Shown here one piece after another: positions 6,755-14,940 of a stretch of 64,000 nt of DNA. Made by a program: the position numbers and the translations under genes. The notes below the pieces were generated by a model, which saw only the letters and a program-made list of their open reading frames with translations, searched no databases and was not told where the DNA came from. The DNA lies in NCBI GenBank assembly GCA_044867425.1, contig JBIOUX010000075.1:25416-89415 (forward strand), read 5' to 3'. How positions within the stretch are numbered: the stretch's first letter is position 1; each line of letters begins with the position of its first letter. This stretch comes from CAWBJP01 sp044867425. GTDB lineage: Bacteria; Actinomycetota; Acidimicrobiia; IMCC26256; BP-133.

Positions 6755-8842
6755 ATGGGTCGTCCCGGCCGCTTCCAGTTCTCCGACGGCGCCCGGCCGA
6801 TGATCCTGGACGACCGGACGCCGGCGGTCCACGGCTACGCCTGGCCGCATCCCTCCCCTACCGCCTCACTGGTCCTCGTCCACGGCCTGCAGAGCCATGC
6901 CCAGTGGTTCGCCGAAGTGGCGGGACCGCTGGTGGGCCGGGGGATCGCCGTCTACACCCTGGACCGGCGGGGTTCGGGGTCGTCGCCGGCCCCGAGTGGT
7001 GACATCGACCGGTACACCAGCTGGTTCGAGGATGTGGGCCGGGTCGTCGATCTCGCCCGCGCTGAGCACCCCGGGGTCCCCGTCCACCTGCTCGGACACT
7101 GCTTCGGCGCCAATCTGGCCCTCGGCGCCGCGCTCCAACGGCCGGAAACGGTGGCCTCCGTCGTCATGCTGGCCCCCGGGCTCCACATCCAGCCCGGCTA
7201 CGGCCCGGGGCAGAAGCTGGCCATCGCCGCCGCCGGCGTGCTGGCTCCCTCCCGGCGCTTCGGCGTGCCCCTCGACGACAAGCTCTTCACCCGGGACCCC
7301 GAGGTTCTGGCCTGGATCCAGGGCGACACGTTGGGAGCCCGCCAGGTCACGGCCCGGTGCCTGCTCCAGAGCGGCCGGATGCTGTCATGGCTGCGGAAGC
7401 ACGCCGGCGAGCTGGACGTTCCCCTGCTCGTCCTCGAGGCGTCCCACGACCGCATCTCCGACAACGAGCGCAACCGCCGTCTCCTCGACCTGCGGCTGGG
7501 CGACCGGTGGCGCCGGGTGATCTTCGACGCCGAGCACTTCCTCCTGGCCGAGGCCTGCCGGGACCACGTCATCGACGAGCTGGTGGAGTGGGTGGCCGGC
7601 CGGCGTCGCACCCCGGCCGGGCGCCGGCGGCGTACGGCGACCGCAGCCGTCTCCCGGGTCGAGGTGCTCACCGCCGAGCTGCCCTTCCGCTTCTCCTTCG
7701 GTCACGCCCTGGCCGAGCGGAACTCCTCCACCAACGTGTTCGTCAAGCTCACCCTGTCCGACGGGACCACCGGCTTCGGCGAAGGCGTCCCCCGCCCCTA
7801 CGTCACCGGCGAGACTCCGGAGTCGGCGGTGTCTGCCCTCTGTGACCGTCACGCCCCGGCGCTCCTGGGCACCGAGCTCTCCGAGCCGGCCGTCGTGCCC
7901 GCCGTCCTTGACGAGGTGGCCGCCGCGGCGGCGCCGCCCGGGCCCCGGGGCGCGGCCTGGTGTGCCCTCGAGCTGGCTCTCCTCGACGCCGCCGGTCGGT
8001 TGTTCGACCTTCCGGTCAGTCACTGGCTGGGCCCGGTGCGGGCCTCCGTGGTCAGCTACGACGCCGTCATCCCCTTCGCCAACCCCCGGGTCCTCACCGC
8101 CGTCGCCCTGGTGGTGCGGATGCTCGGAATCGACCGGGTCAAGGTGAAGGTGGGGGACGACCTCGACGAGGACCTGCAACGCCTGCGCCTGCTGCGGCGG
8201 GTGCTCGGCGGCGACGTCGACCTCCGGGTGGACGCCAACTGCGCCTGGACGACCGACCAGGCGCTGGCCGCCCTGGACCGGATGCGCCCTTACCGGATCA
8301 GCGTGGTCGAGCAGCCGGTGGTGGCGGGCAACCTCGACGGGCTGCGCCGTCTGACCGCTGAATGCCCCGAGCTGATCGCAGTGGACGAATCGCTGCGCAC
8401 CCGGGAGGAGGCGCAGGCGCTGGTGGAGGCCAAGGCCTGCGACGCCTTCAACATCCGGGTGTCGAAGTGCGGCGGGCTCCTGGCCTCGGTAGGGATCGCG
8501 GAGGTGGCCGCCGGCGCCGGCTTGACCTGCATCGTCGGGGCCCAGGTGGGTGAGAGCGGGATCCTCTCGGCCGCCGGCCGCCATCTGGCGGCGGCCATCG
8601 CCCCCCGTTACCTGGAGGGATCGGCGGGCCGGCTGCTCCTGGACGAGGACGTCATCTCCGAACGCGTCCTGCCGGGTCGGGGAGGGCGGGCCCGGCCCCA
8701 CGCCGGGCCCGGGCTGGGAGTCAACGTCAACGCGGACACCCTTGCCCGCCACCAACGTCTGTACCACGTCGTGGCCCCCGGGGTTCGGGGTGTCCCCGGG
8801 AAGGTGAACGGATCGCAGTCTGGGGAAAGGCGGCCAGCATGA
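6755..8842 (+). CDS. Fusion: alpha/beta hydrolase plus enolase-superfamily enzyme
   Basis: A 695-aa two-domain enzyme. Residues 1-290 are a monoglyceride-lipase-like alpha/beta hydrolase (VLVHGLQSHAQW, DRRGSGSS, nucleophile elbow GHCFGA, later HDR and EHF). The nucleophile position is Cys116 rather than Ser. Residues about 300-650 are a muconate-lactonising/dipeptide-epimerase-type enolase domain with the expected set: K463-x-K465, metal ligands D493, E519 and D544, and the second-face lysine K571 in VSKCGG. Start ATG 6755 follows a G-rich ribosome site; the open frame upstream is antisense to the PhzF-like gene. The stop overlaps the GH3 gene start by 4 bp. The two domains likely work in sequence on one acyl substrate. 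A copy of the dispersed repeat lies near the C-terminus. Confidence 0.85.
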   Translation: MGRPGRFQFSDGARPMILDDRTPAVHGYAWPHPSPTASLVLVHGLQSHAQWFAEVAGPLVGRGIAVYTLDRRGSGSSPAPSGDIDRYTSWFEDVGRVVDLARAEHPGVPVHLLGHCFGANLALGAALQRPETVASVVMLAPGLHIQPGYGPGQKLAIAAAGVLAPSRRFGVPLDDKLFTRDPEVLAWIQGDTLGARQVTARCLLQSGRMLSWLRKHAGELDVPLLVLEASHDRISDNERNRRLLDLRLGDRWRRVIFDAEHFLLAEACRDHVIDELVEWVAGRRRTPAGRRRRTATAAVSRVEVLTAELPFRFSFGHALAERNSSTNVFVKLTLSDGTTGFGEGVPRPYVTGETPESAVSALCDRHAPALLGTELSEPAVVPAVLDEVAAAAAPPGPRGAAWCALELALLDAAGRLFDLPVSHWLGPVRASVVSYDAVIPFANPRVLTAVALVVRMLGIDRVKVKVGDDLDEDLQRLRLLRRVLGGDVDLRVDANCAWTTDQALAALDRMRPYRISVVEQPVVAGNLDGLRRLTAECPELIAVDESLRTREEAQALVEAKACDAFNIRVSKCGGLLASVGIAEVAAGAGLTCIVGAQVGESGILSAAGRHLAAAIAPRYLEGSAGRLLLDEDVISERVLPGRGGRARPHAGPGLGVNVNADTLARHQRLYHVVAPGVRGVPGKVNGSQSGERRPA
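8775..8800 (-). repeat. Dispersed GC-rich repeat, copy in hydrolase-enolase gene
   Basis: Reverse-orientation copy (CCCCCGGGGTTCGGGG then TGTCCCCGGG). It is read in frame as PGVRGVPGK close to the end of the protein, beyond the enolase domain. Confidence 0.7.
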
Positions 8843-10581
8843 GCGTGGGGACCAGCGTGCAGAGCCTGCTGCGGATCTGGCTCGAGCACAGCAACGCCAG
8901 CCAGTTCGACGACGCCACCTGGCGGCCCCAGGAGGCGCAGCTCGACAAGCTGCTCGAGATCTGCGCCCGCAACGCCACGACCGCCTATGGGCGACGGCAC
9001 CGCTTCGGTGCCGTCCGCTCGGTGGGCGGCTACCAGGCCCGGGTCACCCCCAACACCTACGACACCCTGGCGCCCTACATCGATCGGGTCAGGGCGGGTG
9101 AGGGGAACGTCCTGACCTCCGACGATCCGCTGCTCTTTGCCACCACCAGCGGCACCACCGGTTCGGCCAAGTACATCCCGGTCACCCCGAGCTACCTGCA
9201 CGAGTACAGCCACGGCATCCACGTGCACACCTACCGGCTGTTCGCCGACTTCCCCGACATGCTCGAGGGTCGGGTGCTCGTCTCGTCCAGCAACGACGAG
9301 GAGGGTCGCACCGAAGGCGGTGTGCCCTACGGCGCCATCTCCGGCTACCTGACCCGCACCCAGCCGGGCGTCCTGCGCCGCTTCTTCGTGCTCCCCTATG
9401 AGATCTGCAAGCTCAAGGAGATCACCCAGAAGTACTACCTGACGCTGCGCCACGCGCTGGCCGCCGACGTGCGGTGCATCCTCACTCCCAACCCCTCCAG
9501 CCTGCTGCTCCTGGCCGAGGCGATGAGGACCCACGCCGACGAGCTCATCGACGACATCCGGCGGGGCACGGTCAACCCGGCCTACCTTCCTGGCGGGGAC
9601 ACCCCGGGCCCCGGGCCGCAGGACCCGCCCCGGGGCCTCACCGCCGGCCTGGTGGCCGACCCCAACCGGGCGGCGGAGCTGGCCGCCTGCCTCCGGGCCA
9701 CCGGCCGCCTGGTGCCCGCCGAGGCCTGGCCCAACCTGCGGGTGGTGAGCTGCTGGAAGGGCGGGACGATGCCGCTGTACCTCCGCAAGCTGCCCGAGCA
9801 CTTCGGCGACGTGCCCGTGCGCGACCTGGGCTACATGGCCAGCGAGGGCCGGGGGGCGACACCCCTGGTGAACTCCGGGTCAGCGGGCGTGCTCAATGTC
9901 ACCAGCCACTTCTTCGAGTTCGTGCCCGCCGAGCAGCGGGACCGGCCCCAGCCGGATTTCCTCACCTGCGAGGAGCTGGAGTCGGACCACGAGTACTACG
10001 TGTACCTGACCACGTCGGCCGGGTTGTACCGCTATGACCTCAACGACCTCGTCCGGGTGGTCGACTTCTACCACCGCACGCCGGTCATCGCCTTCGTCCG
10101 CAAGGGCGAGGGCATCTCGTCCATCACCGGCGAGAAGCTGACCGAGGCGCAGGTGACGGCGGCGCTGGTCGAGGTCGTGGAACGGGACGGATACGACATC
10201 GAGCACGTGACGGCCAGCGTGGAATGGGGCGACCCGCCCGGCTACGCCTTCTACTGCGAACTGGGCCGGCAGTGGCCGGCGGACCGGTGCCGCCAGTTCC
10301 TCCGGGCCATCGACCGGTCGCTCTCTCACCACAACATCGAATACGAGGCCAAGCGGACGTCGCGCCGCCTGGCCTTTCCCATCCTCAAGCAGGTGGCCCC
10401 CGGCTCGTTCACCGCCATCCGCCAGCGACGGGTGGCAGAAGGCGCTCCCGAAGCCCAGGTGAAGATCCCTCACCTGAGCACCAGCCTGCGGTTCGGCGAA
10501 CAGCTCCGGGTGGTCCACGAGTACCGCGTCGGATCCGAGGACACGGAGAGCCCCCTGCATCCGGTGGAGGTGAGCCGATGA
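8839..10581 (+). CDS. GH3-family acyl-adenylating enzyme
   Basis: A 580-aa member of the GH3 family, the ANL-type enzymes that in plants join jasmonate or auxin to amino acids and in bacteria serve in unknown pathways. Seen: the ATP loop TSGTTGSAKYIPVT from residue 103, YMASEG, and YRYDLNDLVRV with GEKLTEAQV. The full length and all ATP motifs suggest it is active. It would activate a carboxylate as acyl-AMP and pass it to an amine or thiol. It overlaps the fusion gene by 4 bp and the next gene by 4 bp (ATGA in both cases), so the operon is translationally coupled. An insertion GGDTPGPGP (about residues 252-260) comes from the dispersed repeat. Confidence 0.85.
   Translation: MSVGTSVQSLLRIWLEHSNASQFDDATWRPQEAQLDKLLEICARNATTAYGRRHRFGAVRSVGGYQARVTPNTYDTLAPYIDRVRAGEGNVLTSDDPLLFATTSGTTGSAKYIPVTPSYLHEYSHGIHVHTYRLFADFPDMLEGRVLVSSSNDEEGRTEGGVPYGAISGYLTRTQPGVLRRFFVLPYEICKLKEITQKYYLTLRHALAADVRCILTPNPSSLLLLAEAMRTHADELIDDIRRGTVNPAYLPGGDTPGPGPQDPPRGLTAGLVADPNRAAELAACLRATGRLVPAEAWPNLRVVSCWKGGTMPLYLRKLPEHFGDVPVRDLGYMASEGRGATPLVNSGSAGVLNVTSHFFEFVPAEQRDRPQPDFLTCEELESDHEYYVYLTTSAGLYRYDLNDLVRVVDFYHRTPVIAFVRKGEGISSITGEKLTEAQVTAALVEVVERDGYDIEHVTASVEWGDPPGYAFYCELGRQWPADRCRQFLRAIDRSLSHHNIEYEAKRTSRRLAFPILKQVAPGSFTAIRQRRVAEGAPEAQVKIPHLSTSLRFGEQLRVVHEYRVGSEDTESPLHPVEVSR
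9594..9615 (+). repeat. Dispersed GC-rich repeat, copy in GH3 gene
   Basis: Forward copy, CGGGGACACCCC followed by GGGCCCCGGG. Read in frame as GDTPGPG in a loop not conserved in the GH3 family. Confidence 0.75.
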
Positions 10582-11042
10582 ACGGCAACGGGCGAGCCCA
10601 GGACGAGGTGGCGGCGGTGCTCGCCTCCATCCCCATGTTCGCCCACCTGGGCCGGCGGCAGCGCCTGCGCCTGGCGCAGCACTTCTGCCGGCGGCGCTAC
10701 GGGGCCGGCGACGTGGTGGTGCGCCAGGGCGACACCAGCATGTCCTTCTACGTCGTCCTCTCCGGGTCGGTCCGGATCATCCGCCAGTCCGAAGGCGTCG
10801 AGGGCGTCGAGATCGTGGAGGAGGGCCCGGGCAGCTTCTTCGGCGAGATGGGCGTGATCGACGACCTCCCCCGGGCCGCCACCGTGATCACCCTCGAACC
10901 GACCGAGTGCGCCCTGCTCGCCAAGTGGGACTTCCAACGGGAGCTGGCCGAGGACGCCGGCATCGCCCTGGCCCTCGTCTCGGTGCTCAACGCCCGGATC
11001 CGCACGCTGGAGGAGCGTCTCCTCACATCCTCAGGAGGATGA
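10578..11042 (+). CDS. Cyclic-nucleotide-binding-domain protein without DNA-binding domain
   Basis: A 154-aa protein that is almost entirely one Crp-type cyclic-nucleotide-binding domain (residues about 15-135): GDVVVRQGDTSMSFYVVLSG, then SFFGEMGVIDDLPRAATV with the phosphate-binding cassette. The FGE and the following PRAATV arginine are the usual cNMP contacts. No helix-turn-helix follows, so it is not a classical Crp regulator; it may control one of the enzymes of the operon. ATG 10578 overlaps the GH3 stop (ATGA), and the AGGAGG inside its 3' end serves the next gene. Ligand is not proven. Confidence 0.82.
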   Translation: MNGNGRAQDEVAAVLASIPMFAHLGRRQRLRLAQHFCRRRYGAGDVVVRQGDTSMSFYVVLSGSVRIIRQSEGVEGVEIVEEGPGSFFGEMGVIDDLPRAATVITLEPTECALLAKWDFQRELAEDAGIALALVSVLNARIRTLEERLLTSSGG

Positions 11043-11047
11043 TTCCC

Positions 11048-12058
11048 ATGGTTTCGTTCGTCACTGGTGGTACCGGCTTCATCGGCCAGCGGGTGGTCAC
11101 GGCCCTGGTGGAAGCGGGGCACAAGGTCCGGGCGCTGGTGCGCGACCCGGGCCGGGCCCGGTTCCTCGATCTGCCCGGGGTGGAGCTCGTCCAGGGCGAC
11201 CTGGGCCACCCCGCTTCGCTCGCCGACGCCCTCACCGGGGCGCAGCGGGTGTTCCACTGCGCGGCGATGGTGGGCGACTGGCTCCGCCCGGAGGAAACCT
11301 GGCGGGTCAACGTGGAAGGAACCCGGGCCCTCCTCGCCGCCTCCACCTCGGCCGGCGTCGAGCGGGTCGTCCATCTGAGCTCGCTGTCCGTCTACGGCCT
11401 CAGCCACCACCACGGGACGGATGAATCGGCCCCCCACCGCTACAGCGGTGAGGCCTACATCGACTCCAAGATCGATGCCGAGCGGATGATGCGCGTCTTC
11501 ATGGACCAGCCCGGGCCCGAGATCGTGATCCTCCGTCCCGGGTTCGTGTACGGCCCGGGGGACCAGCGCTTCATGCCCCGCCTGCTCGACGCCCTGGTCC
11601 GCGGCCAGTTCGTCTACATCGGCGACGGGACGAAGGTGCTCAACATCAGCTACGTGGACGAGGTGGCCCAGGCGGTGCTCCTGGCCGACGCCACCGGGGC
11701 GGCAGCCGGCAACGCCTACAACCTGACCGACGGCACCGAGACGTCGCTGCGCACCTTCGTGGAGTTCCTCTGCCAGGAGCTGGGGATCCCGGCCCCGAAG
11801 CGGCACATCCCCCCGCCGGTGGCGTGGGCGGCCTGCCGCGGCGTCGAAGCGCTGGCCCGGGCCCGGCGGGCGCAGGAGGCCCCTCGCCTCAACCGGGGCC
11901 GGATGCGGTTCCTCTACTACAACCAGCGCTACTGCATCGGGAAGGCCCGCCGGGAGCTGGGGTACCACCCCCGGATCACCTACCGGGAGGGTCTGCCCCT
12001 CACCCTGGCGTGGTATCGGGAGCAGGGCCTCCTGCCCGCCGTTGCCGGGAGCCGATGA
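11048..12058 (+). CDS. NAD(P)-dependent epimerase/dehydratase, OleD/3-beta-HSD-like
   Basis: A 336-aa extended short-chain dehydrogenase. The cofactor motif GGTGFIG is at residues 7-13 and the catalytic Tyr137-x3-Lys141 is visible; the overall pattern (HCAAMVGDW, NVEGTRALL, RPGFVYGPGDQRFMPR) is that of 3-beta-hydroxysteroid dehydrogenases and OleD, the reductase of olefin biosynthesis. The start at 11048 is preferred to the ATG at 11039 because AGGAGG at 11033-11038 then has a nine-base spacer. It is the last gene of the operon, and its 3' end overlaps the convergent Mpo1-like gene by 59 bp. A reduction of a beta-keto or sterol-like hydroxyl is likely. Confidence 0.83.
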   Translation: MVSFVTGGTGFIGQRVVTALVEAGHKVRALVRDPGRARFLDLPGVELVQGDLGHPASLADALTGAQRVFHCAAMVGDWLRPEETWRVNVEGTRALLAASTSAGVERVVHLSSLSVYGLSHHHGTDESAPHRYSGEAYIDSKIDAERMMRVFMDQPGPEIVILRPGFVYGPGDQRFMPRLLDALVRGQFVYIGDGTKVLNISYVDEVAQAVLLADATGAAAGNAYNLTDGTETSLRTFVEFLCQELGIPAPKRHIPPPVAWAACRGVEALARARRAQEAPRLNRGRMRFLYYNQRYCIGKARRELGYHPRITYREGLPLTLAWYREQGLLPAVAGSR

Positions 12059-12299
12059 GGCGTTTGACGGCCAGCACCTCGCCGGGCGGGGAACCCTCGG
12101 CGGCGTGGCCGATGAACTGGAGGGCGTAGCCGCCGGCGAACAGGCCGGCGGCTAGCCCCCACCGCCCCCGGAGCGGGTAGGCAACCCCCGCCGCCGTCAG
12201 GGGGATGCCGACGAGGTGCAGGCAGAAGCTGAGCGGGTGCTGGTGACGCTCCAGCCAGCTCCGAAGCCAGCCCGGCCCTTCCGGCGGGGGAACCCACAT
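12000..12299 (-). CDS. Mpo1/YGL010w-like (DUF962) small membrane protein
   Basis: A 99-aa protein with two short hydrophobic segments. The pattern RHQHPLSFCLHLVGIPLTAAG, then a Gly/Ala-rich helix and QFIGHAAEGSPP, fits the DUF962 family that includes yeast Mpo1, an iron-dependent dioxygenase of 2-hydroxy fatty acids. Conserved His residues are present in both halves. The ATG at 12299 is chosen because AAAGGAG lies four bases upstream; a TTG 30 bp earlier also opens the frame. The end overlaps the convergent dehydrogenase gene by 59 bp. A bacterial lipid role is inferred from family only. Confidence 0.65.
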   Translation of the reverse strand: MWVPPPEGPGWLRSWLERHQHPLSFCLHLVGIPLTAAGVAYPLRGRWGLAAGLFAGGYALQFIGHAAEGSPPGEVLAVKRLIGSRQRRAGGPAPDTTPG

Positions 12300-12428
12300 G
12301 GCGCTCCTTTTCTCGGCCTCGTCGGACAAGGCCGAGATCCCCTCGATCCTCCCGGAACGGCAGCGCGGGGTCCTGCTCCTCAGCGACGGAGGGTCTATGC
12401 GGGGGGCAACACAGCGTTTTGCGTGGTG

Positions 12429-12788
12429 TCACCGCTTGGTGGTCGGCAGGGGTGCGGCCACCTCGACTTCGATCTCGGCCGAGTCGAGGAAGCGGCGCAG
12501 CTCGCCCGTCAGGTCGGAGAGGGCGCGCTGCTTCCAGTCCTCGAGCTCCCCGGTGAGGGAGGCCACGGCGGCGACATGGACCCGCGTCTGGTAGTGGATG
12601 AGCGCCAGGGCTCCCAGCCCGATGAGCGCCAGACCGCCCAGCCCCCCGCTCACCACGTAGGGAAGCTGGAGCACCATGTCGTCCTGGTCGCGCACGCCCA
12701 GATAGCCGGCGAGTACGACGACCACCCCGGCGACGGTCAGGACGCCGGCGGCGAGCTTCAACAGGAAGTCCGTCTGGCGGTGATCCAT
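12429..12788 (-). CDS. Two-helix membrane protein, unknown function
   Basis: A 119-aa protein. Two membrane helices are clear (LAAGVLTVAGVVVVLAGYLG and VVSGGLGGLALIGLGALALI), followed by an amphipathic, partly charged helix likely in the cytoplasm. ATG 12788 follows AAAGGA at six bases. It lies 14 bp after the secreted-protein gene of the liv operon and may be its last member. No family recognised. Confidence 0.6.
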   Translation of the reverse strand: MDHRQTDFLLKLAAGVLTVAGVVVVLAGYLGVRDQDDMVLQLPYVVSGGLGGLALIGLGALALIHYQTRVHVAAVASLTGELEDWKQRALSDLTGELRRFLDSAEIEVEVAAPLPTTKR

Positions 12789-12802
12789 GGGTGTTCCTTT
12801 CT

Positions 12803-14113
12803 TCACGCGAGACCGGTGCGCTGGCGGGCGAAGTGGATCGCCGCGCCGGCAAAGGCGAGCAGGATGAAGATCCGGTAGGCGAGCCGCAGCCGGGCTGCGG
12901 CCGGGTCCTCCCCTTCTCCGACCAGACGGAGCGCGGGGGCCGGATGAGGTGCGGCTGCGGCCGGTTCCGGCGCCGGAGAGGCGGGAAGGACGGTGGCGGC
13001 GGGCGGGGCCACCGCGAAGGCGTCGCCGGTCTCGGGCGACGTGGGCCCGGACCCGGCCGTGGGGCTCGGTGCCGGAGGGCCCAGGGGGCCCGGCGTTCCC
13101 GACGGCGGCAGGGCAGGCAAGGGGGGCGGCCGGGAGGGCACCGCCCCGGCCACGGTGAGGGTGGAGCGGGAACGGGCCTGGGCCACCACGAACTCCTCGT
13201 CCCCACCCGTTTGGTCGGCCACCGAGTAGCGGACGACGAACGCCCCGCCCTCGGCCCGGGCCCGATCCCCGCCCGCCTCCCGGACGGCCGGGGCGGCGGC
13301 GACGGTAACGCCCCGTGCGGCCAGCTGCGCCAGGGCGGCGTTGAAGGCGGCCAGCTCCCCCGGGCCGGCGGGGACCCGGTCGGCCACGCGCAACCCCTGG
13401 TCGGTCAGCTGGGCCGGGACCCCGCCGACCAACAGCCCGGTCACCGTGACCTTCAGGTCGGCGGTGGGCTCGCCCCGGGGCGGGACGGTGGTGACCGCCT
13501 CCGTGGTGGCCGTTTCGAAGGTGACGGCCCCGGCGATGGAGATCCCGCTGGCCACGGCGACGGCCCGGGTGACCACCGTGCCGTCGCCGCGCAACTCGCT
13601 GTGCGACGAGGAGGTGCCGTGCCCGATGGCGAGGGTGGTGCCGTCGCCCGCCCGCCCGCCGGCGGCCTCGGCGTCGGCCGCGGGCTGCTCGGTGGCCCGG
13701 GCCTGGATGGTCCCCACACCCGATGCGCCCGCGGTTCCCGCCTTGGCATCGGCCGGCGCCGTGGCCGTGGGCGGGTACTGGGCGGTGACGAGGGTGGGGT
13801 TGCGGTACTGGTCGGAGGAGGAGGTGAAGAACGTCTCCACCAGCTTGCCGCTGGTGAACCCGGCGGCCCGGGCCACCGCCTTGTCCAGAGTGATGGCCGT
13901 GGCCGTGAACACCACGCCCCCGGGCGACTCGGCCGGCACCCGGGTGATGACGCCGATGGAGGCGGCGGCGGCGTTGGAGTCGATCACGGCGATGTCAGCG
14001 CCGATCCGGCCGGCCACGGGGGCGATGGCGAGCACCAGCGCGCCGCCCCCGATGAGGACGCCGGCGGCGATGCGGACGCTGAGTCTTCGACACCCCGAAC
14101 CCCGGGGGCTCAT
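12803..14113 (-). CDS. Secreted, C-terminally anchored Ala/Gly/Pro-rich protein
   Basis: A 436-aa protein with an N-terminal signal anchor (about 12-33) and a C-terminal helix (YRIFILLAFAGAAIHFA) followed by a few basic residues, with a long Pro/Ala/Ser-rich stretch before it. The middle is rich in Val, Thr and Ala and resembles extracellular beta-rich proteins, but no domain is recognised. Its ATG overlaps the LivF stop (ATGA at 14110-14113), so it is translated together with the branched-chain ABC transporter. It may be an exported part of that uptake system. The first ten codons are contributed by a copy of the dispersed repeat. Confidence 0.65.
   Translation of the reverse strand: MSPRGSGCRRLSVRIAAGVLIGGGALVLAIAPVAGRIGADIAVIDSNAAAASIGVITRVPAESPGGVVFTATAITLDKAVARAAGFTSGKLVETFFTSSSDQYRNPTLVTAQYPPTATAPADAKAGTAGASGVGTIQARATEQPAADAEAAGGRAGDGTTLAIGHGTSSSHSELRGDGTVVTRAVAVASGISIAGAVTFETATTEAVTTVPPRGEPTADLKVTVTGLLVGGVPAQLTDQGLRVADRVPAGPGELAAFNAALAQLAARGVTVAAAPAVREAGGDRARAEGGAFVVRYSVADQTGGDEEFVVAQARSRSTLTVAGAVPSRPPPLPALPPSGTPGPLGPPAPSPTAGSGPTSPETGDAFAVAPPAATVLPASPAPEPAAAAPHPAPALRLVGEGEDPAAARLRLAYRIFILLAFAGAAIHFARQRTGLA
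14088..14108 (+). repeat. Dispersed GC-rich repeat at a gene start
   Basis: Copy lacking the first G residues (CGACACCCCG then AACCCCGGGGG). It forms the first codons of the minus-strand secreted-protein gene (read as SPRGSGC) beside the LivF stop. Confidence 0.65.
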
Positions 14114-14940
14114 CGCAGCCCGCCTGACAGATAGGCGCTCTCCAGGGCGCCGGCCCGGAGGACCTCTTCGGGGGTGCCGGCGAACTGCACCCGGCCCTTG
14201 GCCAGCAGGTAGGCCCGGTCGGCCACCTCCAGCGCCCGGTGGATGAACTGCTCGATGATGACCAGGCTCAGCCCCTCCCGGTTCAGCTCGAGGAGGCGTT
14301 CGAGCAGGGCGTCGACGACGAGCGGCGAGAGCCCGAGACTCAACTCGTCGATGAGCAGCAGCCGGGGCGCCGCCATGAGCGCCCGCCCGATGGCCAGCAT
14401 CTGCTGCTCCCCACCCGAGAGCGAACCGGCCAGCTGCCCCCTGCGCCCGGCCAGAGCCGGGAAGAGCTCGAACACCAGCTGGTGCTGAGCACCCTCTGCC
14501 TGTCGCCGGCCTCGGGAGACCGCCCCCGCCGGCTGGGCCCCCACCTGCCAGGCGCCCAGCATCAGGTTGTCGAGGACGCTCAGCCCGGGAAAGACGCGCC
14601 TGCCTTCGGGGACATGGGCCATGCCCAGGGCCACCGCCCGATGGGGGGCCAAGCCGTCGATGCGCCGGCCGGCGAAGGTGACCCTCCCGCCCCGGGGTCG
14701 GACGAGCCCGGTGATGCCCCGCAGGCTGGAGGTCTTCCCGGCCCCGTTGGCCCCGAGCAGGGCCACGATCTCCCCGGCGCCGACGGTGAGGTTGAGGCCC
14801 CGCACGGCGGGGACGGGGCCGTAGGCGACGTCGAGGCGCTCGACGCCGAGCAGTGCCGGCCCGGTAGCGCCGTTCGGCTCAACAACCACCGGGGGCTCCC
14901 GCCGAGGCGCCGAAGTAGGCCGCCCGGACCCGCTCGTCAT
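14110..14940 (-). CDS. livF: Branched-chain amino acid-type ABC transporter ATPase LivF
   Basis: An ABC ATPase of 276 aa: Walker A GANGAGKTS, LivF-type segment AHVPEGRRVFPGLSVLDNL, signature LSGGEQQML and Walker B LLLIDE. The usual LivF EGR-x-FP motif separates it from LivG. The ATG at 14940 has GGAGGAG seven bases before it but lies 62 bp inside livG, where these bases also encode livG residues; a GTG at 14889 is the other candidate. A 25-residue insert with a run of Gly/Gln/Ala occurs after LMLGA. It drives import with the LivH/LivM permeases. Confidence 0.88.
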   Translation of the reverse strand: MTSGSGRPTSAPRREPPVVVEPNGATGPALLGVERLDVAYGPVPAVRGLNLTVGAGEIVALLGANGAGKTSSLRGITGLVRPRGGRVTFAGRRIDGLAPHRAVALGMAHVPEGRRVFPGLSVLDNLMLGAWQVGAQPAGAVSRGRRQAEGAQHQLVFELFPALAGRRGQLAGSLSGGEQQMLAIGRALMAAPRLLLIDELSLGLSPLVVDALLERLLELNREGLSLVIIEQFIHRALEVADRAYLLAKGRVQFAGTPEEVLRAGALESAYLSGGLR

